This document shows positions 26,768 to 33,979 of a stretch of 33,979 bases of DNA, in pieces. Made by a program: the position numbers and the translations under genes. The stretch comes from Sphingobium quisquiliarum P25. GTDB taxonomy: Bacteria > Pseudomonadota > Alphaproteobacteria > Sphingomonadales > Sphingomonadaceae. The stretch is from positions 1 through 33,979 of the forward strand of contig NZ_ATHO01000157.1 in the NCBI RefSeq assembly GCF_000445065.1. The letters are read 5' to 3'. The notes beneath the pieces are model-generated. The model was not told where the DNA came from, did no database searches, and worked only from the letters and a program-made list of their open reading frames with translations. Each line of letters begins with the position of its first letter. The stretch's first letter is position 1.

Positions 26768-27614
26768 CTAGGTCACATACCCATAAACGGGATTTCCAAC
26801 GTGCGTGATTTCTGATTCAGTTTCTCGATGAAGGGAGACTGACAATGGCGCGTTTTGATCTGACGGATTTCGAGTGGTCGGTGATCGAGCCGCTGCTTCC
26901 GACCAAGGTTCGCGGAGTGGCGCGGGCCGATGATTGGCGGGTACTGAACGGGATATTCTGGCGGTTACGCACGGGTGCGCCCTGGGCGGATATCCCGGCA
27001 CGCTATGGTCCGCACACGACTTGCGTGAACCGCTTCAACCGCTGGCGCAAGGCAGGTCATTGGGCGCGCATATTGCAAGCGGTGTCAGCAGCTTACGAAG
27101 GGGATATCCAGATGATCGACTCCTCGTCGATCCGTGTCCACCAGCACGCTGCCAACGCCCAAAAAAAGATGGCCGATCCCGTTGCATGGGTCGCTCGCGC
27201 GGCGGCCTGACCACCAAAATCCATGCACTGGTCGATGCGCTTGGCCTCCCCATCGGGCTAAAGCTGACCGAAGGACAGGCCCATGACGGACGATCGGCCG
27301 ACGATATGCTAGATGGTCTTGGCGAAGGCTGCGTCCTGCTGGCCGACCGTGCCTACGATAGCGACGCCATGCGCAATGCCTTGGCGGCGCGCGGTGCATG
27401 GGCCTGCGTCAAGCCAATGCCAAACCGAAAACGCATCCCGGCCTTCAGCCCGTTCCTCTATCGCTACCGCAATCTCGTCGAACGCTTCTTCAACAAACTC
27501 AAGCATTTCCGAGCCATCGCCACCCGATACGACAAGCGAGACGACAATTTCCTCGCCTCCGTCCAACTCGCCTCAATCAGGATTTGGTTGCGGCATAATG
27601 AGTCGGTGGCATAA
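26768..27614 (+). mobile_element. IS5-family insertion sequence, second type
   Basis: The left end is marked by CTAG (26768-26771) followed by GTCACATACCCATAAACGGG. A weakly matching inverse, GGCATAATGAGTC, lies at about 27592-27604, and no YTAR follows it, so the right end may be slightly eroded. It encodes its own two-frame DDE transposase and differs in sequence from the terminal IS copies. Confidence 0.7.
26845..27614 (+). CDS. IS5-family transposase, two frames (-1 shift)
   Basis: The first frame (ATG 26845-27210) has RFDLTDFEWSVIEPLLP and QMIDSSSIRVHQHAAN (first Asp). The second frame, open to 27614, carries GRSRGGLTTKIHALVDALG, VLLADRAYDSD (second Asp) and NLVERFFNKLKHFRAIATRY (Glu). 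The run of seven A at 27161-27167 is the natural slippage point; -1 movement joins the frames into a protein of about 256 aa. All three DDE residues are present, so it may be functional if the right end is intact. Confidence 0.85.
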
Positions 27615-27637
27615 TGCTTTTCAGCAGTGGCAAAGCA

Positions 27638-27793
27638 TCAAAGCGCCTCATAGCCAGGGGGAAGGATCACCTTGCCAGCGCATTCGAGAAGAGAGCGGAC
27701 TTGTTGTGCCAACAATTGCGCAACCCCCGCGCTCGTTCCGTTCGGTAGCGTGATTACGGCTTTATATCCGTCATGAGAGACTTCGATGATCAT
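27638..27793 (-). CDS. Small hypothetical protein, phage-like, 51 aa
   Basis: ATG 27793 is preceded by AGGAGG embedded in a G-rich run, a strong ribosome site. The product begins MIIEVSHDGYKAVITLPNG and ends GKVILPPGYEAL, with no family recognised. It directly follows, on the same strand, the C-terminal remnant of a phage terminase and overlaps its last codons, so it is probably a small phage gene between terminase and portal. A longer in-frame GTG start (27862) exists but belongs to the terminase tail. Confidence 0.5.
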   Translation of the reverse strand: MIIEVSHDGYKAVITLPNGTSAGVAQLLAQQVRSLLECAGKVILPPGYEAL

Positions 27794-28148
27794 ACCCCCC
27801 CTCCTGGTGAACGCGGTTCGCTTGACGGGCGCGGCTGTGGTCGTAGTGGCAGGCTTTGCCACTGTTGGACGTCTTACTCCCTCACGGGCGTAGCGCAGAG
27901 CGTCTATTAAGGGGTATCTTTATCCGCCAGCTTCGTCGGCACAGCGCCAGTCAGATCATCCACCTCGTAGCTGTAGGGCTCAGTTCATAGACCAGGTGAA
28001 TGCAGCGCGGATGCACGATGATGTCAAACGACTGGGGGAATGATACACCTCCCTCGACCGACCGCATGCCCTTGATGGCTCGCTGTATCTTGGGGAAGCT
28101 ATGCCGACGCAGATAGCTGATCGTCTCGGGCCGTTGTCGCCTGACGAA
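27791..28148 (-). pseudogene. Phage terminase large subunit C-terminal remnant (PBSX-like)
   Basis: The minus strand from ~28148 reads RPETISYLRRHSFPKIQRAI then KGMRSVEGGVSFPQSFDIIV then HPRCIHLVYELS. After a frameshift it reads YSYEVDDLTGAVP and LADKDTP, and after another LIDALRYAREGVRRP. This is the nuclease-domain end of PBSX-type terminase large subunits (SFDIIVHPRC; DKDxxIDALRYA). The N-terminal ATPase part is missing: the fragment stops at the TTAG where an IS5-family element was inserted. Two frameshifts make it inactive. Confidence 0.72.
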
Positions 28149-28736
28149 TTAGGGCCTGTGGGGATTCAGGGTTCCCATTTTGCTGGGGATGTGATTCACA
28201 CTCTGGATGGAGCGCTTCGTACTGACCGACGCCCAATGGGCGAAGATGGAACCGCACTGCTTGGGCAAGCCCACGGACCCCCGGACGCAGCGGAGGCAAC
28301 AATCGGCTGTTCACGGAGGCGGTGCTGTGGATTGCTCGCACGGGCAGTCCATGGCGTGATCTGCCTGCCATGTTCGGTAACTGGAGCACGGCTTTCCGGC
28401 GGTTCAGCGACTGGCGCAAAGCCGACGTTTTCAAGCGGATTTTCGATGCTTTGTCGGATGAACCTGACATGGAATACGCCATGATCGACGCCACCATCGT
28501 CAAGGTTCACCGGCACGGTCAGGGCGCAAAAGGGGGACTCAGAGCCAGGCCATTGGTCGCTACAAAGGCGGTATGACGACCAAGATTCTGGCCCTGACCG
28601 ATGCGCTGGGGAACCTTGTCCGCTTCCGCCTGATGCCTGGGCACCGCTTCGATATGGTTGGCGTTGCCCCGCTCATTGACTCATTGATGGCATCGAGTTC
28701 GGCGCTCTGCTCGCTGGCAAGGCTTTCGACAGCAAC

Positions 28737-29150
28737 GTAAGCGGGGTCTGAGGGCCGCCTTGCGCAGCGCCCATTAGCCGGGATGATTGCCGCTCTTTAA
28801 GCGGGGTGGCCGGTGTCGGACGAGATTGAAGATTCAGCGAGCAGCGCAGCGACTACTGATACGAGCGGTCGTATGAGTAGTCGGATAGAGATCGTTAGCC
28901 GGGTGTCAGGCCGGCGGCGGTGGACGGTAGAGCAGAAGCTGGCCGTGCTGCGGGATGCATTTGGCCCGGAGGGCTGCGTGCGCGCGGCCTGTGAACGCCA
29001 TGACATCGGCAGCGGCTCGATCTACACATGGCGGCGACAGGCGATGTCCGGTGAGCGCAAGTCGATCAAGCCTGCCTTTGCGGAGGTGCAGATCAGCGAT
29101 CAACTGTAAGCGTTGGCTGAAGGCCGCAGATCAGGCGGCTTCGGCGATCG
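28737..29150 (+). mobile_element. IS66-family fragment (left end and tnpA) inside an IS5-family element
   Basis: It begins with GTAAGCGGGGTCTGAGGG at 28737, an IS66-type terminal repeat, right after the IS5 codons for AFDSN. No matching right end is found before the IS5 coding sequence resumes near 29150, and tnpB and tnpC are missing, so most of the IS66 has been deleted. Confidence 0.7.
28813..29109 (+). CDS. IS66-family TnpA (OrfA)
   Basis: Predicted 98 aa from GTG 28813 (ATG 28873 is an alternative). It contains RIEIVSRVSGRRRWTVEQKL, VLRDAFGPEGCVRAACERHD and GSGSIYTWRRQAM, the helix-turn-helix DNA-binding region of IS66 TnpA. It ends FAEVQISDQL, near the normal end of the family. Without TnpB and TnpC it cannot support transposition. 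Confidence 0.75.
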   Translation: MSDEIEDSASSAATTDTSGRMSSRIEIVSRVSGRRRWTVEQKLAVLRDAFGPEGCVRAACERHDIGSGSIYTWRRQAMSGERKSIKPAFAEVQISDQL

Positions 29151-29407
29151 GTTGCTGATCTCAACGAACGCGGCGCGAAGATCGTCATCTCGCAGCACCC
29201 TCGTCGCGCCAAGCCCATCCCGCTCGACGTCGAGATGTACAAATGGCGGCATCTGATCGAAAACTTCTTCTGCAAACTCAAAGAGTTCAAGCGCATCGCC
29301 ATGCGCGCCTGCAAAACCGATCAGAGCTTCGAGGCCATGATCTACCTCGCCGCCGCCGTCATCAACTCACAATGAATCCCCACAGGCCTTAGACTAGGAA
29401 GCAAGGA

Positions 29408-30901
29408 TCAAGTGTCCGCTTTTTGCTGCCTGATCAAGCGCAGGCTTTCTTCATTTAGCTGCGCCGCACGTTCGGCACTGTCACTTTCCGTATAGCAACG
29501 CAGTTCGGGCGCATTGCCGCTGGGTCTGAGGTGGATAATGTCCCCGCCTGTAAAGCGGATGCGCAGGCCGTCGGTACGGTCGACAGCGCCGGCCTCTCCC
29601 ACAAGCGCACCGAACATCTGGGTCAGTCGCGCCAGGATTTCCGCCTCGCTGCCATGCTCCAAGTGGGTGATCAATGCCTGGCTTTGGGCGCTCGGGTAAT
29701 TTTGCAGCCGTTCGCTGAAAGTATATCGTCCTGGCAACTGGGCCAGCAGCGCGGAAAGCGTGACGCCCTGCCGCCGCGCATCCACAAGCGTGGCGAGTAT
29801 CGGCAGCACCGCGTCGCGGGTAGGCAGCGCGGCAAGGCCACACCCTTCGACAGGGATCGGGGTTGCCAGCAGGAAGCCGCCATTGGCCTCATAACCGCAC
29901 ACCGTACCCTGTCCCTCTTCTACCAACGCATTCATCGCCTCGATCACGAAAGGCGATCCGATCCGGGTGCGGCGCACGGCGCCGAACAGGCCGGACAGTT
30001 CGACCGCGCTGTTGCAGCTGACCGGCGTCGCCACCGCCTTGATACCCAACGCTCGGGCACACAAGATGCCGACCACATCGCCGCGTATCCACTCGCCCTT
30101 TTCATCGGCCAGCAGCGGGCGATCCGAATCCCCGTCGGTGGACAGGATCGCGTCCAATCCCAGCTCTGCGGCCCATTGCTGCGCCAGCGCCTGGTCTTCC
30201 GGGCGAACAGCTTCGGTATCAACGGGAATGAATGTCTCAGACCGGCCCAGCGACACAGCTTCCCCGCCCAGCGCCTTCACCAGAGTCAGTAATATGTCGC
30301 GGCCCACTGCGGAATGCTCATAAACGCCCAGCTTCAAGCCAGAGAGCGCCTGATTTCCAAATGCATCGACATAGCGCGCGATATAAGGGGTGGCGACGTC
30401 GATCAGCGGCGCGATCGGCTGCGACTCCCTCAACATTCCCTCGTCATCGAAGAGATCAGGCAGGGCGACACTCTGCGCGCGGATCGCCAGTTCGTCGGGC
30501 TTCAGTACCTCGCCATCGGTGCGGTTGAACTTGATGCCGTTGCGGTCGTCTGGAATGTGGCTGCCGGTCACCATCAGCGATGGGATGCCCTGTGCGAAGC
30601 CATAGGCCGCCACTGCCGGCGATGGCACGAAACCGCAATTGTCGACTTCTCCCCCCATATGGCGGATCGCCGCTGCACAGGCTGCCATGATGCGTGGGCT
30701 GGACGGCCGCAGGTCGCCTGCGATCGCGACATGCCGTCCGGGTTCAAACTGGCCGATGTCGGCAAGATGCTGGAGGAAGGCGCAGCTATAGGCGAAGCAG
30801 ACCCGATCGGTCATCGCGCTGACCAACCCGCGCGCGCCGCTGGTGCCGAAGGCGACCCCGGACTGGCTCATCAGATCGGCGATAGAAACGGATTGGGTCA
30901 T
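29408..30901 (-). CDS. manB: Phosphomannomutase
   Basis: Predicted 497 aa, a member of the alpha-D-phosphohexomutase family converting mannose-6-phosphate to mannose-1-phosphate. It has the phosphoserine loop TGSHIPDDRNGIKF (Ser 114; the more common TASHNP is altered), the metal site DGDSDR (256-261), the sugar-binding loop GYEANGG (336-342), and the phosphate loop RPSGNAPELR (459-468). All four domains are present. It lies 46 bp downstream of manC on the same strand. Phosphoglucomutase activity is possible in the family, but the manC partner favours mannose. It is the intact relative of the broken mutase fragment at 26415-26565. Confidence 0.9.
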   Translation of the reverse strand: MTQSVSIADLMSQSGVAFGTSGARGLVSAMTDRVCFAYSCAFLQHLADIGQFEPGRHVAIAGDLRPSSPRIMAACAAAIRHMGGEVDNCGFVPSPAVAAYGFAQGIPSLMVTGSHIPDDRNGIKFNRTDGEVLKPDELAIRAQSVALPDLFDDEGMLRESQPIAPLIDVATPYIARYVDAFGNQALSGLKLGVYEHSAVGRDILLTLVKALGGEAVSLGRSETFIPVDTEAVRPEDQALAQQWAAELGLDAILSTDGDSDRPLLADEKGEWIRGDVVGILCARALGIKAVATPVSCNSAVELSGLFGAVRRTRIGSPFVIEAMNALVEEGQGTVCGYEANGGFLLATPIPVEGCGLAALPTRDAVLPILATLVDARRQGVTLSALLAQLPGRYTFSERLQNYPSAQSQALITHLEHGSEAEILARLTQMFGALVGEAGAVDRTDGLRIRFTGGDIIHLRPSGNAPELRCYTESDSAERAAQLNEESLRLIRQQKADT

Positions 30902-30947
30902 AAGTTTTTCTCGTGCCTGCGCCTTGGCGTGGCCGTTCCAAAGGGAA

Positions 30948-32030
30948 TCAGTTTACGTCCGAAGCGGCCTTGGCCTTTAAAGCCTCGGTCACCTTTCGCA
31001 CCTTCTGGGATTCTCCGCGCTTCAGGATCATGACCTCGCCCTGCGACACCACCACGATCAGGTCGTCGACATCGACCAGCGTGACGCGCGGGCCGTCGCT
31101 ATGGACCAGGCAGTTGCGCGCGCCCAGCAGCAGTGCATCGCCGCGCACGGCATTGTCATTGTCGCAGCGGGCGCTCACCGCATGGAGGGAGTCCCAGCTG
31201 CCGACGTCCGACCAGCCCATGCTGACGGGCACGCAGGCAACCTTGGTTTCGCGTTCCATGACGGCATAGTCGATTGAGTCTGATGGGCAGGCTTGGAAGG
31301 CCTGGGCGTCGGGAAAGACATGCGTCCCGTCGCGCCTGGCTTCCGCCATCGATGTGCGGACCGCCGCTAGCATGTCGGGCTGATGTCGTTCCAGCGCGGC
31401 CAGATAGGTATCGGCCCGGAACAGGAAAATGCCTGCGTTCCAGGCATGGTCACCGCCCGCCAGCATCCTTTGCGCATTGGCAAGGTCGGGCTTTTCCACG
31501 AAGCGCACGACTTCATGGACCGCCTCGCCGCATGTCTGTCCCATCTGGATATACCCATATCCGGTTTCCGGCCCATCGGGGGTGATGCCGAAGGTAGCGA
31601 GCCACCCCTGCATGGCCAGCGGTAGCGCCCGGGCGATGGCTTTGTGGAAGGCGGGCAGGTCGGCGATGACATGATCGCTCGGCATGACCAACAGGGTATC
31701 CTCCGGCTGCGCCTCCAGCGCAGCGAGGGCGATCGCGGGCGCGGTGTTACGACCAATCGGCTCCAATATGACCTGATAGTCATCGACGCCGCTCTGGCGC
31801 AGCTGTTCGTCAATAATGTCGGCATGCGCCGCGTTGGAAACCAGGATCGTGCGCCCAACCGAAGCGGCACCAAAGCCACTCATCCGATCTGCCGTCAGCT
31901 GCAGCATGGTGTCGTCCGCAGTCAGCGGCAGCAATTGCTTGGGGCGTTTGGGCGTGGAAACAGGCCAAAGCCGTGTGCCGGAGCCGCCGGAGAGAATAAC
32001 CGGGACGATCTTTGGAATACTGGTGATCAT
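30948..32030 (-). CDS. manC: Mannose-1-phosphate guanylyltransferase
   Basis: Predicted 361 aa from ATG 32030, chosen because the nucleotidyltransferase motif starts immediately after it (VPVILSGGSGTRLWPVS then PKRPKQLLPL). The open frame upstream to 32372 has no conserved features. Other family motifs are EPIGRNTAPAIALAAL, VMPSDHVI, FVEKPD, WNAGIFLF and GWSDVGSWDSL. It makes GDP-mannose from mannose-1-phosphate and GTP. Compared with bifunctional ManC/AlgA proteins (~470 aa) it lacks most of the C-terminal isomerase domain, and a separate isomerase, manA, is encoded divergently next to it. Confidence 0.93.
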   Translation of the reverse strand: MITSIPKIVPVILSGGSGTRLWPVSTPKRPKQLLPLTADDTMLQLTADRMSGFGAASVGRTILVSNAAHADIIDEQLRQSGVDDYQVILEPIGRNTAPAIALAALEAQPEDTLLVMPSDHVIADLPAFHKAIARALPLAMQGWLATFGITPDGPETGYGYIQMGQTCGEAVHEVVRFVEKPDLANAQRMLAGGDHAWNAGIFLFRADTYLAALERHQPDMLAAVRTSMAEARRDGTHVFPDAQAFQACPSDSIDYAVMERETKVACVPVSMGWSDVGSWDSLHAVSARCDNDNAVRGDALLLGARNCLVHSDGPRVTLVDVDDLIVVVSQGEVMILKRGESQKVRKVTEALKAKAASDVN

Positions 32031-32249
32031 AACTCGCTCGGGCTGAAGATAGCGCTGAGAGACTGGCCGACACAGAAGTGAACCGGTCCCACGGCTGCGC
32101 CATGCGCGGAATGGATTGGCTTGCCAAGTGCTTTTGAGACGAGAGAAGTTGGACTTTTTCCTTCTTTGTGAATAGTTATGCATACAATTAGGCCTGAAAA
32201 AACAGCCAAGGCTTAGGTTCTTAGCGGAAAACAAATTAAAAGGGGCAAT
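32031..32249. promoter_or_regulatory. Divergent manC / manA control region
   Basis: 219 bp between divergent starts, AT-rich towards manA. TACAAT (32183-32188) resembles a -10 hexamer for manA, but no -35 hexamer sits at standard spacing. AAAGGGGCAAT before ATG 32250 is a good ribosome site. Operators are not recognisable. Confidence 0.4.
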
Positions 32250-33128
32250 ATGCCGACACACCGCCTTGTCGCCCATGCTATTGAAAAGCCGTGGGGTCGG
32301 ACTGATATCCCGCCTCATATTGCATTGAGCGATGGCGGCCGTATCGGTGAAGTCTGGTTTTCTCCTGACCATGAAGCTGCCTTGCCGCTTCTCGTGAAAT
32401 ATATCTTCACCAGCGAAAATCTATCCGTCCAGGTCCATCCCAATGATGAACAAGCTCAGCAATTCGGACTAGCCGGCGGCAAGTCCGAATGCTGGTACGT
32501 GCTGGATGCTGCTCCCGAGGCAAGGCTAGGCATCGGCACCATCCAGGATCTGACCGCTGAGGAACTGCGCACTGCGGCGCTCGACGGCAGCATCGAGGCG
32601 TTGATGGAATGGAAGCCCGTCCGGCCCGGCAGCTTCTACTATATCCCTGCAGGAACGGTGCATGCGATCGGCGGGGGTGTGACGCTGGTGGAAATCCAGC
32701 AGAATAATGACGTAACCTATCGGCTCTATGACTATGGGCGTCCGCGTGAATTGCATCTTGACCAAGGCGTGTCGGTCAGCGTGGCGGAGCCTTACGCAAT
32801 GCCGGATCGTGTCATCCCCCTGACCGCCGAAGAACAGCTGGTCGCCTCCGGGGCGCCCTTTACCCTGGACCTCGTTCAAGGGCTGCCCCAAACGCGCCAG
32901 GAAGTCGAAGGCGACATGCTGTGGTTCATCCCGCTGGCTGGCTTGGGGACGATAGATGGCCAAGCTTGGCGTCCAGGGGAATGCTGGCTGATAGAGGGAA
33001 AAGCTGGGTTCGAAATCGCGAAACAGATGAGCGCCTTGATCGCCCGGCCCGCATTGGCCCAATCCGGCATCGATCAGCAAATCCCTGATGTCCTTCAGCC
33101 CGAGCTGCAAAGAGCGGTTGCTGGCTAG
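32250..33128 (+). CDS. manA: Mannose-6-phosphate isomerase, class I
   Basis: Predicted 292 aa. It interconverts fructose-6-phosphate and mannose-6-phosphate and so feeds GDP-mannose synthesis. It is zinc dependent: ligands are visible in VQVHPND (Gln 61, His 63), KSECWYVL (Glu 80) and AGTVHAIGGG (His 138). RLYDYGRPRELH is the family's conserved segment. AGGGG at 32241-32245 is the ribosome site. The stop codon TAG (33126-33128) is part of the CTAG shared with the right-hand IS, so the element landed exactly at the end of the gene. Because CTAG is the pre-existing target, the protein is probably complete. Confidence 0.93.
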   Translation: MPTHRLVAHAIEKPWGRTDIPPHIALSDGGRIGEVWFSPDHEAALPLLVKYIFTSENLSVQVHPNDEQAQQFGLAGGKSECWYVLDAAPEARLGIGTIQDLTAEELRTAALDGSIEALMEWKPVRPGSFYYIPAGTVHAIGGGVTLVEIQQNNDVTYRLYDYGRPRELHLDQGVSVSVAEPYAMPDRVIPLTAEEQLVASGAPFTLDLVQGLPQTRQEVEGDMLWFIPLAGLGTIDGQAWRPGECWLIEGKAGFEIAKQMSALIARPALAQSGIDQQIPDVLQPELQRAVAG

Positions 33129-33906
33129 CCCCCGTTGACAAAAGACTTCAGCCATAGCCGGGCGGCGGCGAGGTTGAGGAAGCTCTCGAACGACAGGGCG
33201 GTCTTGTCGTAGCGGGTGGCGATGCGGCGCTGCTGCTTCAGTTTGCCGAACATGCGCTCGATGCGGTTGCGATCCCTGTAGCGCCGATAGTCTGGATGGA
33301 CTGGAGCTTTCCGGTTCGACCGGGGCGGGATGATCGGCAGAATGCCGCGCATGAGCAGGTCTTCGCGAAGCCGGTCACCATCGTAGCCTTTGTCGGCGAG
33401 TAGCGCCTTGGGCTTGGGGAGTGGCAGGGCCATCAGGTCATCGACGGCCCCGTAATCCGAGGCTTCGCCGCCGGTCAGGATGAACCCGATAGGCAGTCCT
33501 TGATTGTCACAGCGGGCGTGGACCTTGCTCGTAAAGCCGCCGCGTGATCGACCAAAAGCCTGCGCACAAGCCCCCCTTTTCCGCCCACTGCCGAGACGTG
33601 GCCGCGAACCGTGGTGCTGTCGATCATGTGCTGCCAGTCGTCGGTTAAGCCCAGATCGACCAGCGTTTGCAGCAGGGCATCCCAGACGCCTTGCTCGGCC
33701 CAACGCCGGAACCGGACATAGACCGAATTCCACTTGCCGTAACGCTCATGCATGTCCCGCCAGGGACAACCTACCCGTAGCACGTGAAGCATGCCGTTGA
33801 GAAAACGCCGGTTATCGCCAGCAGGCCGCGCCCAGCGCCCCCGCTCAGATGGTAGCAGCGGGCCGATCAGCTCCCATTCCGCATCCGACAGATCCCCACG
33901 GCCCAT
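33125..33906 (-). CDS. IS5-family DDE transposase, right copy (-1 frameshift)
   Basis: Identical to the transposase of the left copy: first frame ATG 33906 to 33475, second frame to 33125, joined at the A4G6 run (33571-33580 on the complementary strand). The DDE residues are intact. Its TAG stop (33125-33127, minus strand) lies in the same CTAG palindrome that provides the TAG stop of convergent manA. Confidence 0.9.
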
Positions 33907-33979
33907 GACTGCTCCCCAAAGGGCAGCCTTGAATCAGAATCTGAGCCGCTTGGGAATCCCTTTTGTCAACACGGCCTAG
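33125..33979 (-). mobile_element. IS5-family insertion sequence, right copy (inverted)
   Basis: An 855-bp reverse-oriented copy of the left IS, with the same inverted repeats and CTAG at both ends (33125-33128 and 33976-33979). Its predicted proteins on both strands are the same as those of the left copy, showing no detectable divergence at the protein level. Confidence 0.92.

Larger units (their letters stand above)
28207..29375 (+). pseudogene. IS5-family transposase, frameshifted and split by IS66 DNA
   Basis: It starts at ATG 28207 (ERFVLTDAQWAKMEP). A frameshift follows, then LWIARTGSPWRDLPAMFGNW and YAMIDATIVKVHRHGQGAKG (first Asp). Another frame gives TTKILALTDALGNLVRFRLMPG, LIDGIEFGALLAGKAFDSN (a degraded second Asp region), at which point IS66 sequence intervenes (28737-~29150). 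The tail resumes with ADLNERGAKIVISQHPRRAK, LIENFFCKLKEFKRIAMR (Glu) and stops at 29373-29375. Multiple frame breaks and the insertion make it inactive. Confidence 0.85.
28149..29392 (+). mobile_element. IS5-family element with TTAG flanks, interrupted
   Basis: Perfect 16-bp inverted ends GGCCTGTGGGGATTCA at 28153-28168 and its complement at 29373-29388, each flanked by TTAG (28149-28152, 29389-29392), consistent with a YTAR target. The left flank is phage terminase sequence but the right flank is not, so sequence beyond the right end has been rearranged. An IS66 piece lies inside. Confidence 0.85.
1..33979. mobile_element. Composite-transposon-like unit carrying a capsule/EPS locus
   Basis: The window starts and stops exactly at the outer ends of two inverted copies of one IS (1-855 and 33125-33979). 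Reading inward, both begin with the same bases, and both reading frames as well as the antisense open frames are identical in the two copies, so the copies are recent duplicates. Everything between them (856-33124) is polysaccharide biosynthesis and export genes plus IS and phage relics. This architecture is that of a composite transposon. Whether the two IS copies have actually moved together cannot be seen, because target duplications beyond the IS ends lie outside the window. An alternative is that the window is simply a repeat-bounded contig, or a segment inverted by recombination between the copies. Confidence 0.6.

Noticed and set aside
32031..32372. N-terminal extension of manC up to 32372
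   Set aside because: The extension overlaps divergent manA and is unlike any nucleotidyltransferase; the motif begins right after ATG 32030.
1..33979. CRISPR arrays, tRNA or rRNA genes, plasmid origin
   Set aside because: No regularly spaced repeats, cloverleaf-type sequences, rRNA signatures or replication genes/iterons were seen in the window.

Overview
This 33,979-bp window is bounded at both ends by full, inverted copies of the same 855-bp IS5-family insertion sequence. The two copies encode identical transposase frames. The whole window therefore has the form of a composite transposon whose cargo is a polysaccharide (capsule/EPS) biosynthesis and export locus. Base composition (about 60% G+C apart from one AT-rich gene), the kind of insertion sequences and the style of the Kps/Bex-type export proteins suggest an alphaproteobacterium, most likely a sphingomonad. 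That assignment is inference: no rRNA or housekeeping gene is present.

Layout. 1-855: left IS. 1161-7794 (+): a 1,698-residue protein with three GT4-like glycosyltransferase domains and a long beta-rich tail, then a methyltransferase with two beta-domains. 7880-8863: IS3/IS66 debris. 8959-17557 (+): an AT-rich FkbM methyltransferase/coiled-coil/DUF4214 protein, translationally coupled to a second three-domain glycosyltransferase (1,387 aa), then a GH99-like/DUF4214/FkbM fusion. 17651-18624: IS3, IS110 and IS630 debris with strong palindromes. 18916-20940 (+): gmd and rmd. 20992-23625 (-): an export operon (inner-membrane chain protein, ABC permease, ABC ATPase). 23943-26414 (+): outer-membrane export lipoprotein and a single-domain GT4. 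26415-29392: a relic zone with a fragment of a second phosphomannomutase, an IS5-family element, a broken phage terminase with a small phage-like gene, and another IS5-family element split by an IS66 piece. 29408-32030 (-): manB and manC. 32250-33128 (+): manA, ending inside the right IS (33125-33979).

How the genes fit together. ManA, ManB and ManC would convert fructose-6-phosphate to GDP-mannose; Gmd and Rmd would turn that into GDP-D-rhamnose. The multi-domain glycosyltransferases would build a mannose and/or D-rhamnose polymer. FkbM-type and other methyltransferases could O-methylate or cap it. The KpsE/M/T-like inner-membrane machinery with the Wza/BexD-like lipoprotein would export it. 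The ABC ATPase has no sugar-binding C-terminal domain. No KpsC/KpsS-type Kdo transferases, Wzx/Wzy or priming transferase are present, so the lipid anchor must be made elsewhere or differently.

The most interesting hypothesis is that the methyltransferase/coiled-coil protein at 8959 and the triple glycosyltransferase overlapping it form a chain-length ruler plus polymerase pair, analogous in architecture to WbdD/WbdA of E. coli O9a.
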